In this document: positions 52,857 to 61,535 of the stretch, piece after piece
Position numbering within the stretch: the stretch's first letter is position 1
How the letters are laid out: each line of letters opens with the position of its first letter
Assembly (NCBI RefSeq): GCF_019976755.1
Contig: NZ_AP023441.1
Coordinates: forward strand, 3,097,501 to 3,161,500
Reading direction: 5' to 3'
From: Nostoc sp. MS1
GTDB lineage: Bacteria > Cyanobacteriota > Cyanobacteriia > Cyanobacteriales > Nostocaceae
DNA: 64,000 nt
Made by a program: the position numbers and the translations under genes
The notes under the pieces: generated by a model
Told to the model about the DNA's origin: nothing
The model's input: only the letters and a program-made list of their open reading frames with translations
Databases searched by the model: none

Positions 52857-53627
52857 TCATCTGATGATTATGCGTGCATTTTGCGGTTGCACAGGGCGAT
52901 TGTTAGTTCCGTTTACGGCAAGTGAAAATTTTTCTACCTGCTCTTTGGAAACGGTTAATGGTTCTTTCATTACCATCCATTTGACACCTTCCGAACATGG
53001 TGGTGTTGTTAAAGATCCGTTAAAACGGTAATATTCCTGATTTTGTGGGAGAAGGCTGTGAAGATTTTTTACATCTCCTTTAAGTACAGAATTTTCACCT
53101 GCTTTCATCGGCATTTTTTGCCAAAGCTCGGCTAGTTGAGAATTAGCTTTCCCTTCTGCAAACATTACAGCTATAACAGCTAGGTTGCCCTTAGCATCGG
53201 CGTGAACGAAGTGCGCTTCCAGGGGAAAACTTTTACCTGCAATGTGGTTTTCACTTGGTGTATGAAAGTGGTACTGTTTAAGTGCATAGGTGACTCCATC
53301 CACCACAATGCTGCTACCAGATTCGACATTCACCTGTACGGTCTGGCCTTTATTAAGAATCTCCGTAGATAATGTTTTGTAATTAAACTTAATCGACGGC
53401 AGGTTTGCGTCTACTGAAGTAGTGATATTGATAGGCGACTGATTTTTACCGATGTCGCACATTTGATAACTAGGAGACAGAGATCCCCAATTTTCAGGGC
53501 TGTTGTGGCCTGTATAGCCCCACTGTATACTTTTTTGATTGTCGGCGATCGCCATACTGTTGGCAATTACTATACCACTAACCGACAACAGGACTGCTGA
53601 AAATAATTTGATCTTTTTTAAACTCAT
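52857..53627 (-). CDS. ecaA: Periplasmic alpha-type carbonic anhydrase
   Basis: This interconverts CO2 and bicarbonate. At 256 residues it carries a signal peptide (first 28 residues, ending AIA). The zinc ligands of the alpha class are His120 and His122 (KQYHFHTPSEN) and His139 (EAHFVHAD). SLTTPPCSEGVKW (205-217) contains the conserved threonine gate, and Cys57 and Cys211 would form the usual disulfide. It resembles EcaA described from Anabaena, located in the periplasm, where it would support inorganic-carbon supply. No carboxysome or bicarbonate-transport genes are adjacent. Confidence 0.95.
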   Translation of the reverse strand: MSLKKIKLFSAVLLSVSGIVIANSMAIADNQKSIQWGYTGHNSPENWGSLSPSYQMCDIGKNQSPINITTSVDANLPSIKFNYKTLSTEILNKGQTVQVNVESGSSIVVDGVTYALKQYHFHTPSENHIAGKSFPLEAHFVHADAKGNLAVIAVMFAEGKANSQLAELWQKMPMKAGENSVLKGDVKNLHSLLPQNQEYYRFNGSLTTPPCSEGVKWMVMKEPLTVSKEQVEKFSLAVNGTNNRPVQPQNARIIIR

Positions 53628-53700
53628 GCTGACCTCTCCATACTCTTGAGATGTGTCATATTTAAAAGTTTACTGGCAAATACAGCCCTGCTTGATTGTT

Positions 53701-55233
53701 TTATCTTGTCCTTCCTAATGTAGTAATATAAACTACTGCTTCATCAGTAGGAATACCAAGAACATCATTCACATGGTCATCAAAGAAGCCACCAATACCA
53801 CACACACCTAAATTTAGATGAACTGCTGCTAAATTAAGACGTTGTCCTAAATGTCCAGCATCCATGTGTAAATAACGATAAACACGATCACCATATTGTG
53901 CGATCGCAGATTTCAAATCAGATGTATGAAAAATTACTGCGGCGGCATCTCTGCCAAGTTCCTGCCCTAAACAAAGAAAATGTAACTCTCGGCGGAAGTT
54001 TTTAAAGCGAATTTGTCTTAATTCTTGGGCTTTGGGTGCGTAATAATAACAACCAGCCTCTAGTCCTTTAACACCGCACACAACAATAAAAGTTTCAATT
54101 AAATTTAGATCAAAATAATCTGGGGAATTATCTAAATTTTGGTCAATATAATTTTGGGGTTGATAAGTAAAGTCTAGTAAGGCTTTGAGTTCATCGAAAG
54201 TTAGTTCCTCACCATTGTAAGCACGAGTAGAGCGGCGCTTGTGCATCGTCATTTCCAAGTCAGCCAGTTTTTCTCCCCAGTATATGGGTGTGGTGACGGT
54301 GGGAATTTTTAGACAAAAAGGGAAATTATATTTATCTTCTAATGATTTTTCTTGTTTAACGGCTGGTAAATTCAGTTTGCCAGTGACACCTGGGGAAATT
54401 TGGGTATGGCGATGAAAATACTTTAATAGTTCACCATCGGGAATTTGTGGGTAGGTTGTCTCTGTGGCTGAGGGCAGGGCTGTACAACTGCGTGGTAAAT
54501 TTTGTTTAATATCTAATAAGTCTGCTAAGGGTAAGACAGCGATCGCACCTTCTTGTAACGGGTCAATATACAGTAGATCATTGACTGCTTCATCGATAAA
54601 ACCACCGATTAAGTGAGGACGATAATCAGCGATCGCAGATGCTAACTCAATATTACCTAAAAGATGTCCCGTATCTAAACAAATGCGACGGTAAGCCCGG
54701 TCTTCATAACGCCACGCTGAACGATAGAAAACGGCTGTGACAATAATTGCTAATTGGGTACTTTCCAAAGACGGATGCCAGAAACAAGCCTCCTGCAAAC
54801 TTTGCCAAACATCACTTTCCCAATAGTGCATCAAGGAATGAGTCCGGCATTGATAGTTATACAGCCCTGGCGCTAATAATGGCGTACCACGGGATACCAC
54901 ATACACCTCAGCCGGATACAACCCCCCCGCACTAGGCGCAGCACGTAAGTATACCGTGTTACCCATAGAAGGCATTCTTGCTGTCAACCCATAACTGCGA
55001 AACAGCAACCGCGAAAGCCTTTGCCACCACTGACCATGAGAATCATTAACGAATGCCTCTGGTGGTTCTTGTAAGTAGGGCTTGAGGTCAATAGCCGAAC
55101 CGATTTTATACTCCTTAAACGGCACTGGTTGTTTAGCCCAATCTAACCTCTGACTTTTAGAAGCAAGGGTCTCAGGGTCATATTTAGTACGTTCGTGATA
55201 ATGTTGAGCGATCGACTGGTATATTTCTGGCAT
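53701..55233 (-). CDS. Tandem SagB/ThcOx-type nitroreductase-fold oxidoreductase
   Basis: The 510 residues contain two nitroreductase-fold halves. The N-terminal half has GNTVYLRAAPSAGGLYPAEV and RRICLDTGHLLGNIELA; the C-terminal half has KRRSTRAYNGEELTFDELKA, then YRYLHMDAGHLGQRLNLAA and GVCGIGGFFDD. This is the SagB/ThcOx dehydrogenase family. In peptide natural-product pathways such enzymes oxidise azolines to azoles with FMN; stand-alone copies in cyanobacteria have no assigned substrate. No YcaO cyclodehydratase or precursor-peptide gene is adjacent. The carbonic anhydrase lies 73 bases downstream. Confidence 0.88.
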   Translation of the reverse strand: MPEIYQSIAQHYHERTKYDPETLASKSQRLDWAKQPVPFKEYKIGSAIDLKPYLQEPPEAFVNDSHGQWWQRLSRLLFRSYGLTARMPSMGNTVYLRAAPSAGGLYPAEVYVVSRGTPLLAPGLYNYQCRTHSLMHYWESDVWQSLQEACFWHPSLESTQLAIIVTAVFYRSAWRYEDRAYRRICLDTGHLLGNIELASAIADYRPHLIGGFIDEAVNDLLYIDPLQEGAIAVLPLADLLDIKQNLPRSCTALPSATETTYPQIPDGELLKYFHRHTQISPGVTGKLNLPAVKQEKSLEDKYNFPFCLKIPTVTTPIYWGEKLADLEMTMHKRRSTRAYNGEELTFDELKALLDFTYQPQNYIDQNLDNSPDYFDLNLIETFIVVCGVKGLEAGCYYYAPKAQELRQIRFKNFRRELHFLCLGQELGRDAAAVIFHTSDLKSAIAQYGDRVYRYLHMDAGHLGQRLNLAAVHLNLGVCGIGGFFDDHVNDVLGIPTDEAVVYITTLGRTR

Positions 55234-55339
55234 AGTACTTTCAATACCCTTATGACATCCTCATTTTGATCTTGGCATTCATCAGTCCTATTGTTTAGTG
55301 TTAATTGGTACATTCCGTAAAATTACGATTGTATAGAAA

Positions 55340-55414
55340 GCAGGAGGCAGAAGCCACAATAATTACTAACTATGGACTATGGACTATGGACTAATGACTA
55401 ATGACTAATGACTA
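55340..55414. repeat. GGACTAT and TGACTAA heptanucleotide tract
   Basis: A CAGGAGGCAG unit (55341) is followed by three GGACTAT and four TGACTAA units, running into the stop codon of the DUF4349 gene. Confidence 0.8.
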
Positions 55415-56280
55415 ATCACCCTATTCCGCCGCCAACGGTAGAAGGTATAACCCCCGCCAGCTAGAATTAACAAGTAAGGACTGTAAACCATTAACCAAAT
55501 ACCCAATTTGAGTAGACCAACAGTAAAATTGCCCAAAGACTGGGTAGAGTTATTCCACGTTTCCTGGACTTGTGAACTCACACCGCGTTGGGGACTGGAA
55601 CTAGAGACAGCAGCTTCTAGCTTTAGGGTAATAGTTGAGTAGGCGATTTGATTTTGTAAGTTTTTTAATTGAGCATAAATCTGCTCTATAGATTGTCTTA
55701 CATTGCTGAGTTCTTGGGCAACACTTAGTATATCTCTGACCGAACCTGCCCGATCCATAATTTTTTGTAAATTCGCCTCAGTTTTACGTAGGTTGGTTAA
55801 CCTAGCTTGAAAATCCACCAATTGGCTACCAACATCTTCTGCTGTGATATTACGGTTTTCTACTGTACCTAATTTAGCCAATTCTTCTAAAGTTGATTCC
55901 AGTAAATTCTGTGGTACTCTTAGCTGGATTGAGGCAGTATGACGAGAGTCTTCTTTTGTAGGTTGCTGTTCATTTAAACCTATTAAGTCTCCCTGTTGGC
56001 GATTGATAATTTGTGTAACAGTTTCAATACTTTTATCTACCGAATTGACAATCACTGTCATTGCCGCTTTTTTAATAAGTTGCGGACGAGAACGGGGAAC
56101 TTGTGCAGCTTGGACTTTCTGTCCTACATTATCAGCAGCCCCAGGTGCGGGTGCAGGTACAGGTGCTAACGCTTGACTTTCAGGTGGAGGAGCAGAACCA
56201 CAACTGGTGAAAATCACTCCCCCTACTAACACACTCAGCAATAAACCAGACTTATGTATTAATTTACCAGCATTTTGCAT
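55405..56280 (-). CDS. DUF4349-domain membrane lipoprotein
   Basis: A lipoprotein signal (SVLVGGVIFTSCGSAPP, Cys near residue 27) precedes a Pro/Ala-rich linker. The DUF4349 domain (about 65-250) starts KKAAMTVIVNSVDKSIETV, has a long coiled coil (FQARLTNLRKTEANLQKIMD to YAQLKNLQNQIAYSTI), and ends in a hydrophobic helix (WLMVYSPYLLILAGGGYTFY) with a basic tail RWRRNRVISH. The family is widespread and of unknown function; it is anchored at both ends, by lipid and by the helix. The stop falls within repeat DNA. The gene is divergent from gatA. Confidence 0.85.
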   Translation of the reverse strand: MQNAGKLIHKSGLLLSVLVGGVIFTSCGSAPPPESQALAPVPAPAPGAADNVGQKVQAAQVPRSRPQLIKKAAMTVIVNSVDKSIETVTQIINRQQGDLIGLNEQQPTKEDSRHTASIQLRVPQNLLESTLEELAKLGTVENRNITAEDVGSQLVDFQARLTNLRKTEANLQKIMDRAGSVRDILSVAQELSNVRQSIEQIYAQLKNLQNQIAYSTITLKLEAAVSSSSPQRGVSSQVQETWNNSTQSLGNFTVGLLKLGIWLMVYSPYLLILAGGGYTFYRWRRNRVISH

Positions 56281-56454
56281 AATCCAACCCCAGATACTTG
56301 GAATTAACTACAAGTATTGCTGAGGCAAATCCTAAACCTGAGATTGTTGCATTTTATGTAACGTCTAGTTTGGTTGACTGTTGACCAATGACAAGTGACC
56401 AATCCCACCCAATATGTACTAAAATCAATGACTTGAGTCACTAAGAGAGCAATC

Positions 56455-57915
56455 ATGGCATCCATCCGCGAGTTGCACGAACAGCTAGTTAAAAAAGAAC
56501 GTTCTGCCGTTGAAATTACCCAAGAAACTTTAGACCGTATTCAAAATCTAGAGCCGAAACTACATAGTTTCTTACATATAACGGCACAGCAGGCGTTAGA
56601 ACAGGCTCGTGCTGTGGATACCAAAATTGCCGCAGGTGAGGAAATTGGGCTTTTGGCGGGGATTCCTATCGGCGTTAAGGATAATATGTGTACTAAGGGT
56701 ATCCCTACTACCTGCGCCTCGAAGATGTTGGAAAATTTTGTGCCGCCTTACGAGTCTACTGTGACACAAAAGCTACTGGATACAGGGGCGGTAGTGGTTG
56801 GGAAAACCAATCTAGATGAGTTTGCGATGGGTGGTTCTACGGAAAATTCTGCCTATTACAATACGGCGAATCCTTGGGATCTATCAAGAGTTCCTGGCGG
56901 TTCTTCTGGAGGTTCAGCTGCGGCTGTGGCGGCGGAAGAATGTGTGGTGTCACTGGGTTCTGACACTGGTGGTTCCATCCGTCAACCAGCTTCTTATTGT
57001 GGTGTGGTAGGGCTAAAACCAACCTATGGTCTAGTTTCGCGTTATGGTTTGGTAGCTTTTGCTTCATCTTTAGATCAAATTGGCCCCTTTGCTCGTTCTG
57101 TAGAAGATGCAGCGATATTGTTACAGGCGATCGCAGGTTATGATTCCAAAGACTCCACAAGCCTAAAAGTAGATATCCCTGACTACGTAGCCAGCCTCAA
57201 ACCCGACCTCAAAGCTAGAGGTAAACTCAGAATTGGTGTAATCAAAGAAACATTTGGTGAAGGTTTAGACTCTGTTGTCGAACAAGCCGTTACCAAAGCA
57301 ATTGAACAATTACAAAATTTAGGCGCGGAAATTCATGTAATTTCTTGTCCCAACTTCCGTTATGGCTTACCCAGCTACTACATTATCGCCCCATCAGAAG
57401 CCTCTGCTAACCTTGCCCGTTACGATGGCGTAAAATACGGCTGGCGTGCGCCGGAAGGCGATAACCTCCTTTCCATGTACACACGTACCCGCGCCACTGG
57501 CTTTGGTGCAGAAGTCAAGCGGCGGATTATGATTGGTACTTACGCCCTTTCTGCTGGATATTACGATGCTTACTACCTCAAAGCCCAAAAAGTACGGACT
57601 TTGATTAAGCAGGACTTTGATAATGCGTTTAAAAATGTGGATGTTTTAGTTTCTCCCACAGCACCCACCACCGCATTCAAAGCTGGAGAGAAAACTGCTG
57701 ACCCCATCAGTATGTACTTGAATGACTTGATGACTATTCCCGTCAACTTAGCTGGTTTACCCGGTTTAAGCGTTCCCTGTGGTTTTGATGACCAAGGTTT
57801 ACCAATTGGCTTACAACTAATTGGTAAAGTCCTTAGAGAAGACCAACTATTACAAGTAGCCTACGCTTACGAACAGTCTACTAGTTGGCATCTAAGTCAG
57901 CCGAAAATTTCTTAG
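56455..57915 (+). CDS. gatA: Aspartyl/glutamyl-tRNA amidotransferase subunit A (GatA)
   Basis: This is the amidase subunit of GatCAB, which hydrolyses glutamine and transfers ammonia to Glu-tRNA(Gln), or Asp-tRNA(Asn), needed because cyanobacteria lack glutaminyl-tRNA synthetase. The Ser-cisSer-Lys catalytic triad is intact: Lys75 (IGVKDN), Ser150 (PGGSSGGSAAA) and Ser174 (DTGGSIRQPAS). The 486-residue length is normal. gatB and gatC are not adjacent, as is usual in cyanobacteria. Confidence 0.97.
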   Translation: MASIRELHEQLVKKERSAVEITQETLDRIQNLEPKLHSFLHITAQQALEQARAVDTKIAAGEEIGLLAGIPIGVKDNMCTKGIPTTCASKMLENFVPPYESTVTQKLLDTGAVVVGKTNLDEFAMGGSTENSAYYNTANPWDLSRVPGGSSGGSAAAVAAEECVVSLGSDTGGSIRQPASYCGVVGLKPTYGLVSRYGLVAFASSLDQIGPFARSVEDAAILLQAIAGYDSKDSTSLKVDIPDYVASLKPDLKARGKLRIGVIKETFGEGLDSVVEQAVTKAIEQLQNLGAEIHVISCPNFRYGLPSYYIIAPSEASANLARYDGVKYGWRAPEGDNLLSMYTRTRATGFGAEVKRRIMIGTYALSAGYYDAYYLKAQKVRTLIKQDFDNAFKNVDVLVSPTAPTTAFKAGEKTADPISMYLNDLMTIPVNLAGLPGLSVPCGFDDQGLPIGLQLIGKVLREDQLLQVAYAYEQSTSWHLSQPKIS

Positions 57916-57998
57916 TGGTCAACAGTCAACAGTCAGCAGTGAAGATTTTAGACTATGGACTATGGACTATGGACTTTTGGACTGTTGACTATTGACTA
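57915..57998. repeat. Heptanucleotide STRR-type repeat tract
   Basis: GTCAACA and GGACTAT units follow the gatA stop and overlap the 3' end of the RodZ-like gene, whose last residues (VVSQ) lie within the repeat. Confidence 0.8.
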
Positions 57999-58858
57999 AC
58001 AACTCCCGGCGTATATGTTACCTCTTTCACACGACCATTAGCGCCTAAAATTTGGGCGGGTTTTTCGTTGACAGAAATTAGTACAGCGCCGGCGTTACCA
58101 GAACGTACAGTTAACTGTTTTTTTGCTGTCCACGTTCTGCGTTGTCCTTTAGTCAGTTCCCCGACGAACTCTGTTTTACCATCGGCTTTCACTTGTACCC
58201 ATGAATTACCTTGGAGTTCTAAGGTCACTGCTACTGGTGCATTAGGATTATTTGCGGTGCTGGGTGTGGGTGATGGGGTGGCTATGGCACTATTGTTTAA
58301 TGGTGGGGTTATGGGTGATGAGGTGGAATTTTGTAGGTTGGCGACTGTTGCGTCTGGTGTTGCTGCTGGAGGTGCGACTGTAAGCGGTGAAGGTTCGGTT
58401 TGAACTGGCTTAGTCGCTGCTGAGTCTTGTTTGGCGAAAGATTGAGTGATGAGTTTGGGATTGAGCGTGTAAATAAGTGCGATCGCTGCACCTGCTATTA
58501 GTACAATGAAAGGAACAAAAAGAGGAATCCTGATATTGGGTCTTTTTCTTATGTGTTCAGTTTCCTCATGATGAAACTCTGGAGTAATGACAGGTGCAGC
58601 GTTGAGATTAAAGCTTTTAGCCAAAGCCTGTCCATCCAAACCTAACATATCTGCATAACGACGAATAAATCCTTGAACATACACAGGTTCAGGTAATTCT
58701 GTAAATTTACCTGCGTCTAAAGCTTGGAGGAAATATAGTCTAATATTTGTTTTAGCTGCTACTTCTTCTATACGGATACCTTTTTCTTGTCTTACCTGGA
58801 GCAAATATTTACTTATTTCTTTAAGTTGTTGTTCTTGATCCTCATTTAATAGGTTCAC
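57989..58858 (-). CDS. RodZ-like membrane protein (HTH-TM-DUF4115)
   Basis: An N-terminal Cro-like helix-turn-helix domain (about 15-85; RIEEVAAKTNIRLYFLQALD and PEPVYVQGFIRRYADMLGL) is followed by a basic stretch, one transmembrane helix (about 110-130), a Pro/Thr/Ser-rich linker (140-205) and a C-terminal beta domain of DUF4115 type (WVQVKADGKTEFVGELTKGQ). This is the architecture of RodZ, the MreB-anchoring cell-shape protein, and cyanobacterial homologues are often annotated only as HTH proteins. No mre genes are adjacent. The C-terminal end is formed by repeat sequence. Confidence 0.85.
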   Translation of the reverse strand: MNLLNEDQEQQLKEISKYLLQVRQEKGIRIEEVAAKTNIRLYFLQALDAGKFTELPEPVYVQGFIRRYADMLGLDGQALAKSFNLNAAPVITPEFHHEETEHIRKRPNIRIPLFVPFIVLIAGAAIALIYTLNPKLITQSFAKQDSAATKPVQTEPSPLTVAPPAATPDATVANLQNSTSSPITPPLNNSAIATPSPTPSTANNPNAPVAVTLELQGNSWVQVKADGKTEFVGELTKGQRRTWTAKKQLTVRSGNAGAVLISVNEKPAQILGANGRVKEVTYTPGVVSQ

Positions 58859-59391
58859 ACTCTTCTCCTAGAATAAGCTAACGTTTACATACCTCAGTGA
58901 GAGGACAATGGTGCAGTAAATATTGTTACTATGTTTATGAATAAATTTTGTAGTCAGTTTAATTTTAATAGTAAATTCCGAACGCAGAATATTAAACTCT
59001 ATTGCTAAATAGACAATACTTTGTCAGTAGGTTATGTAAATAGATTTGCAGTAACGATGGCATACAACTCAGACAAATGAGTAAGGAGTGCTGTTAGCGG
59101 TAGCGGCGCGTTTAGCGCGTGCTGAGTTATGAGTAGAAATTTCTCCCTCATCTTCCCCACCTCCCTCATATCCCTCATCTCTCTCATATCCCTCACCTCC
59201 CCCCACCTTCTGCTATATATCAAATGGTGGTTGCAAAAATTGTTCATTACTTTTTTGTACACTAACTAAAATTGCATTTTTTTCTGAGATTGGTACATTA
59301 GTTACAGGCGGCAAACCTGGAAAATGATATCTGTCTGCCGCATTAGGCTCATATTTTTGTCAACCCTTCAATTATCTGTAGTTTTAAGCTT
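58859..59391. other. 533-base gap with an interspersed repeat
   Basis: A divergent gap between the RodZ-like gene and the aminotransferase. It contains the 35-base repeat at 59087-59121 (identical to 5983-6017) followed by CCCTCAT-type pyrimidine repeats to about 59215. No gene was seen; the 76-codon minus frame across it is repeat-derived. Confidence 0.6.
59087..59121. repeat. Second copy of the 35-base interspersed repeat
   Basis: It is identical to 5983-6017 at all 35 positions; the core contains the small palindrome GCGCGTTTAGCGCG. The match stops sharply on both sides. Confidence 0.85.
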
Positions 59392-60675
59392 ATGAACCCT
59401 GCCCTAACTAAAATTGGCGATCAAATGTCCAACCTGACTGGTGTACGAGCGATTATGAAGGACATTATCGAAACGTTACAGTCTGGAGGAGGGCAGGATT
59501 TAATTAATTTGAGCGCGGGTAATCCGTTGATACTACCAGAAGTAGAGCAGTTGTGGCGGGATGCGACAGCAGAACTTTTGGCTAGTTCTGAATATGGCGA
59601 AGTAGTTTGTCGCTATGGTTCTAGCCAAGGTTACGGGCCATTGATTAGTGCGATCGCCAAAGATTTTAATCAGCGTTATGGTTTAAACTTAACTGAACGC
59701 AACATTTTAATTACTCCTGGTAGTCAAAGTCTCTACTTCTACGCTGCTAATGCCTTCGGAGGTTATGCCAGCAGTGGCGAACTCAAGCAAATTGTTCTGC
59801 CTTTAAGTCCTGACTACACTGGCTACGGCGGTGTGAGCTTGTTTCCAGAAGCTTTATTGGCTTACAAACCCACTCTAGATATTGATGCTGCTAACCACAA
59901 ATTCAAATATCGCCCTGATTTTAGCCAACTGTCGGTAAATGAAAACACTGGTTGTATCATTTTCTCCCGTCCCTGCAATCCCACAGGCAACGTCTTAACA
60001 GAAGATGAAGTGAGAAAAATTGCTGCCTTGGCTGCACCCTATAATGTTCCTGTGTTAATTGACTCAGCCTATGGGCCTCCTTTCCCGGCGCTAAACTTCA
60101 CAGATATGCAGCCAGTGTTCGGTGATAATATCATTCACTGCATGAGTTTATCAAAAGCGGGATTACCAGGAGAACGTATTGGTATTGCCATCGGTGATGA
60201 AAAGTTAATTCAAGTTCTAGAGTGTTTCCAAACTAACCTGTGTATTCATCCTTCACGCTATGGACAGGCGATCGCGGCTCGTGCTATTGACTCCGGTAGC
60301 TTAGTACAAATAGCCGAACAAGTAATTCGTCCCTTTTATCAACAGAAATTCACGGTTCTAGAAAGTACCTTAGACGCAGCCCTGCCCAAGGATTTACCTT
60401 GGTTCCTCCATCGTGGTGAAGGCGCAATCTTTGGTTGGTTGTGGTTAAAGGATCTACCCATGACTGACTGGGAACTCTATCAACAACTCAAGAAAGTAGG
60501 TGTAATTGTCGTTCCTGGTAGTACCTTCTTCCCAGGATTAAAAGAAGACTGGCAGCACAAACACCAATGTCTACGCATTAGTCTCACTGGTAGTGATGAA
60601 GAAATTGCCATCGGTATGCAGCGTCTAGCCAAAGCAGTTTCACAAATTTATCAGCCTACAGCCGTTAGTGCCTAA
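59392..60675 (+). CDS. avtA: Valine-pyruvate transaminase (AvtA-like), PLP-dependent
   Basis: This 427-residue class I/II aminotransferase resembles E. coli AvtA. The N-terminus (MNPALTKIGDQMSNLTGVRA and INLSAGNPLI) is typical; the PLP lysine lies in MSLSKAGLPGERIG, the FSRPCNPTGN segment is the substrate/cofactor loop, and LIDSAYG holds the conserved Asp. It would exchange amino groups between valine and pyruvate (alanine); the substrate range of cyanobacterial homologues is not established. It is separated from rimM by only two bases, so the two are co-transcribed, possibly with coupled translation. Confidence 0.9.
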   Translation: MNPALTKIGDQMSNLTGVRAIMKDIIETLQSGGGQDLINLSAGNPLILPEVEQLWRDATAELLASSEYGEVVCRYGSSQGYGPLISAIAKDFNQRYGLNLTERNILITPGSQSLYFYAANAFGGYASSGELKQIVLPLSPDYTGYGGVSLFPEALLAYKPTLDIDAANHKFKYRPDFSQLSVNENTGCIIFSRPCNPTGNVLTEDEVRKIAALAAPYNVPVLIDSAYGPPFPALNFTDMQPVFGDNIIHCMSLSKAGLPGERIGIAIGDEKLIQVLECFQTNLCIHPSRYGQAIAARAIDSGSLVQIAEQVIRPFYQQKFTVLESTLDAALPKDLPWFLHRGEGAIFGWLWLKDLPMTDWELYQQLKKVGVIVVPGSTFFPGLKEDWQHKHQCLRISLTGSDEEIAIGMQRLAKAVSQIYQPTAVSA

Positions 60676-60677
60676 AA

Positions 60678-61391
60678 ATGAAGCGTAAACAAAGCAGAGG
60701 CAGGAAGCAGGAGACAGGAGGCAGTTCTCGGAGCGTGTCGAAGACAAGGCAGGAGGAAATTAATTCAAAATTAGCTACTCCCTCATCCCCCCCCACTCCC
60801 CACTCCCCACTCCCCACTCCCCATTTCCAACTCTCCAACCCCGACGACTGGCTACAAATCGGTAAAATCGTCGCCCCACAAGGCTTGTCTGGGGAAGTTC
60901 GAGTCTATTCTGACTCCGACTTTCCCGAACGCTTTGAAGTGCCTGGGACTAGATGGATTTTGCGTCCAGGGCAGACTGAACCCCAACCCATAGAATTGTT
61001 ATATGGTCGTTACCTGGAAGGTAAGAACCTCTATGTAGTGGAATTGGCTGGTGTAGAAAACCGCAACCAAGCCGAAGAACTGCGGGGTTGTATATTGTAT
61101 GTGCCAGCAAGTGATCGCCCCGAATTAGGCGAAGATGAATATCATGTCGCTGATTTAATCGGTATGGAAGTGTTCTTACAGGCCTCTGGGGATTTAGTCG
61201 GGACAGTAGTTGATATCATCCCGGCTGGCAATGACTTGTTAGAAGTGAGTTTGCATCAACCAGTTCCTACAGACAAAAAACCCAAGACTGTATTGATACC
61301 CTTTGTCAAAGCGATCGCACCTGTAGTAGACTTACAAACTCGCCGCATTGAAATTACTCCCCCGACTGGGTTGTTAGAGTTAGCGAATTAG
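60678..61391 (+). CDS. rimM: Ribosome maturation factor RimM with repeat-derived N-terminal extension
   Basis: RimM helps 30S subunit head assembly, binding ribosomal protein S19. The conserved core begins at DDWLQIGKIVAPQGLSGEV (about residue 55), continues with the beta-barrel N domain and the PRC-like C domain (YHVADLIGMEVFL to PFVKAIAPVVDL). The first 50 residues (KRKQSRGRKQETGGSSRSVS and Pro/Ser-rich PSSPPTPHSPLPTPH) come from GCAGGAG and CCCCACTCCCC intergenic repeats that lie between the start codon and the core. The only ATG available in frame precedes the repeats. The start lies two bases after the avtA stop. Confidence 0.92.
   Translation: MKRKQSRGRKQETGGSSRSVSKTRQEEINSKLATPSSPPTPHSPLPTPHFQLSNPDDWLQIGKIVAPQGLSGEVRVYSDSDFPERFEVPGTRWILRPGQTEPQPIELLYGRYLEGKNLYVVELAGVENRNQAEELRGCILYVPASDRPELGEDEYHVADLIGMEVFLQASGDLVGTVVDIIPAGNDLLEVSLHQPVPTDKKPKTVLIPFVKAIAPVVDLQTRRIEITPPTGLLELAN
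60690..60833. repeat. Intergenic-type repeats inside the 5' end of rimM
   Basis: GGCAGGAAGCAGGAG units, a CTCGGAGCGTGTCGAAGAC palindromic fragment and tandem CCCCACTCCCC units occur in the coding region. They keep the reading frame and contain no stop. Confidence 0.8.
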
Positions 61392-61535
61392 GGATGGGGG
61401 GGATGAGGAAGATGAGGGGGATGAGGGAGATTAAGAAAAATAAGGTAAATCACCTAAATCAACTAAATCACCTAAATAAAAACTCTTCCCCATCTCCCCC
61501 CACTTCTTCATCTCCCCCTACTCCCCACTCCCTCA
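61391..61535. repeat. GGGGATGAGG and CTCCCCACTCC repeats with TAAATCA units
   Basis: After the rimM stop come GATGAGG units, then CACCTAAATCAA units, then CATCTCCCCC and CCCCACTCCC units, reaching the 3' end of the protein kinase gene. Short open frames here are repeat translations. Confidence 0.75.

Noticed and set aside
59032..59262. 76-codon minus-strand frame before avtA
   Set aside because: It crosses the 35-base repeat and MREMRDMRE-type pyrimidine repeat; not a gene.
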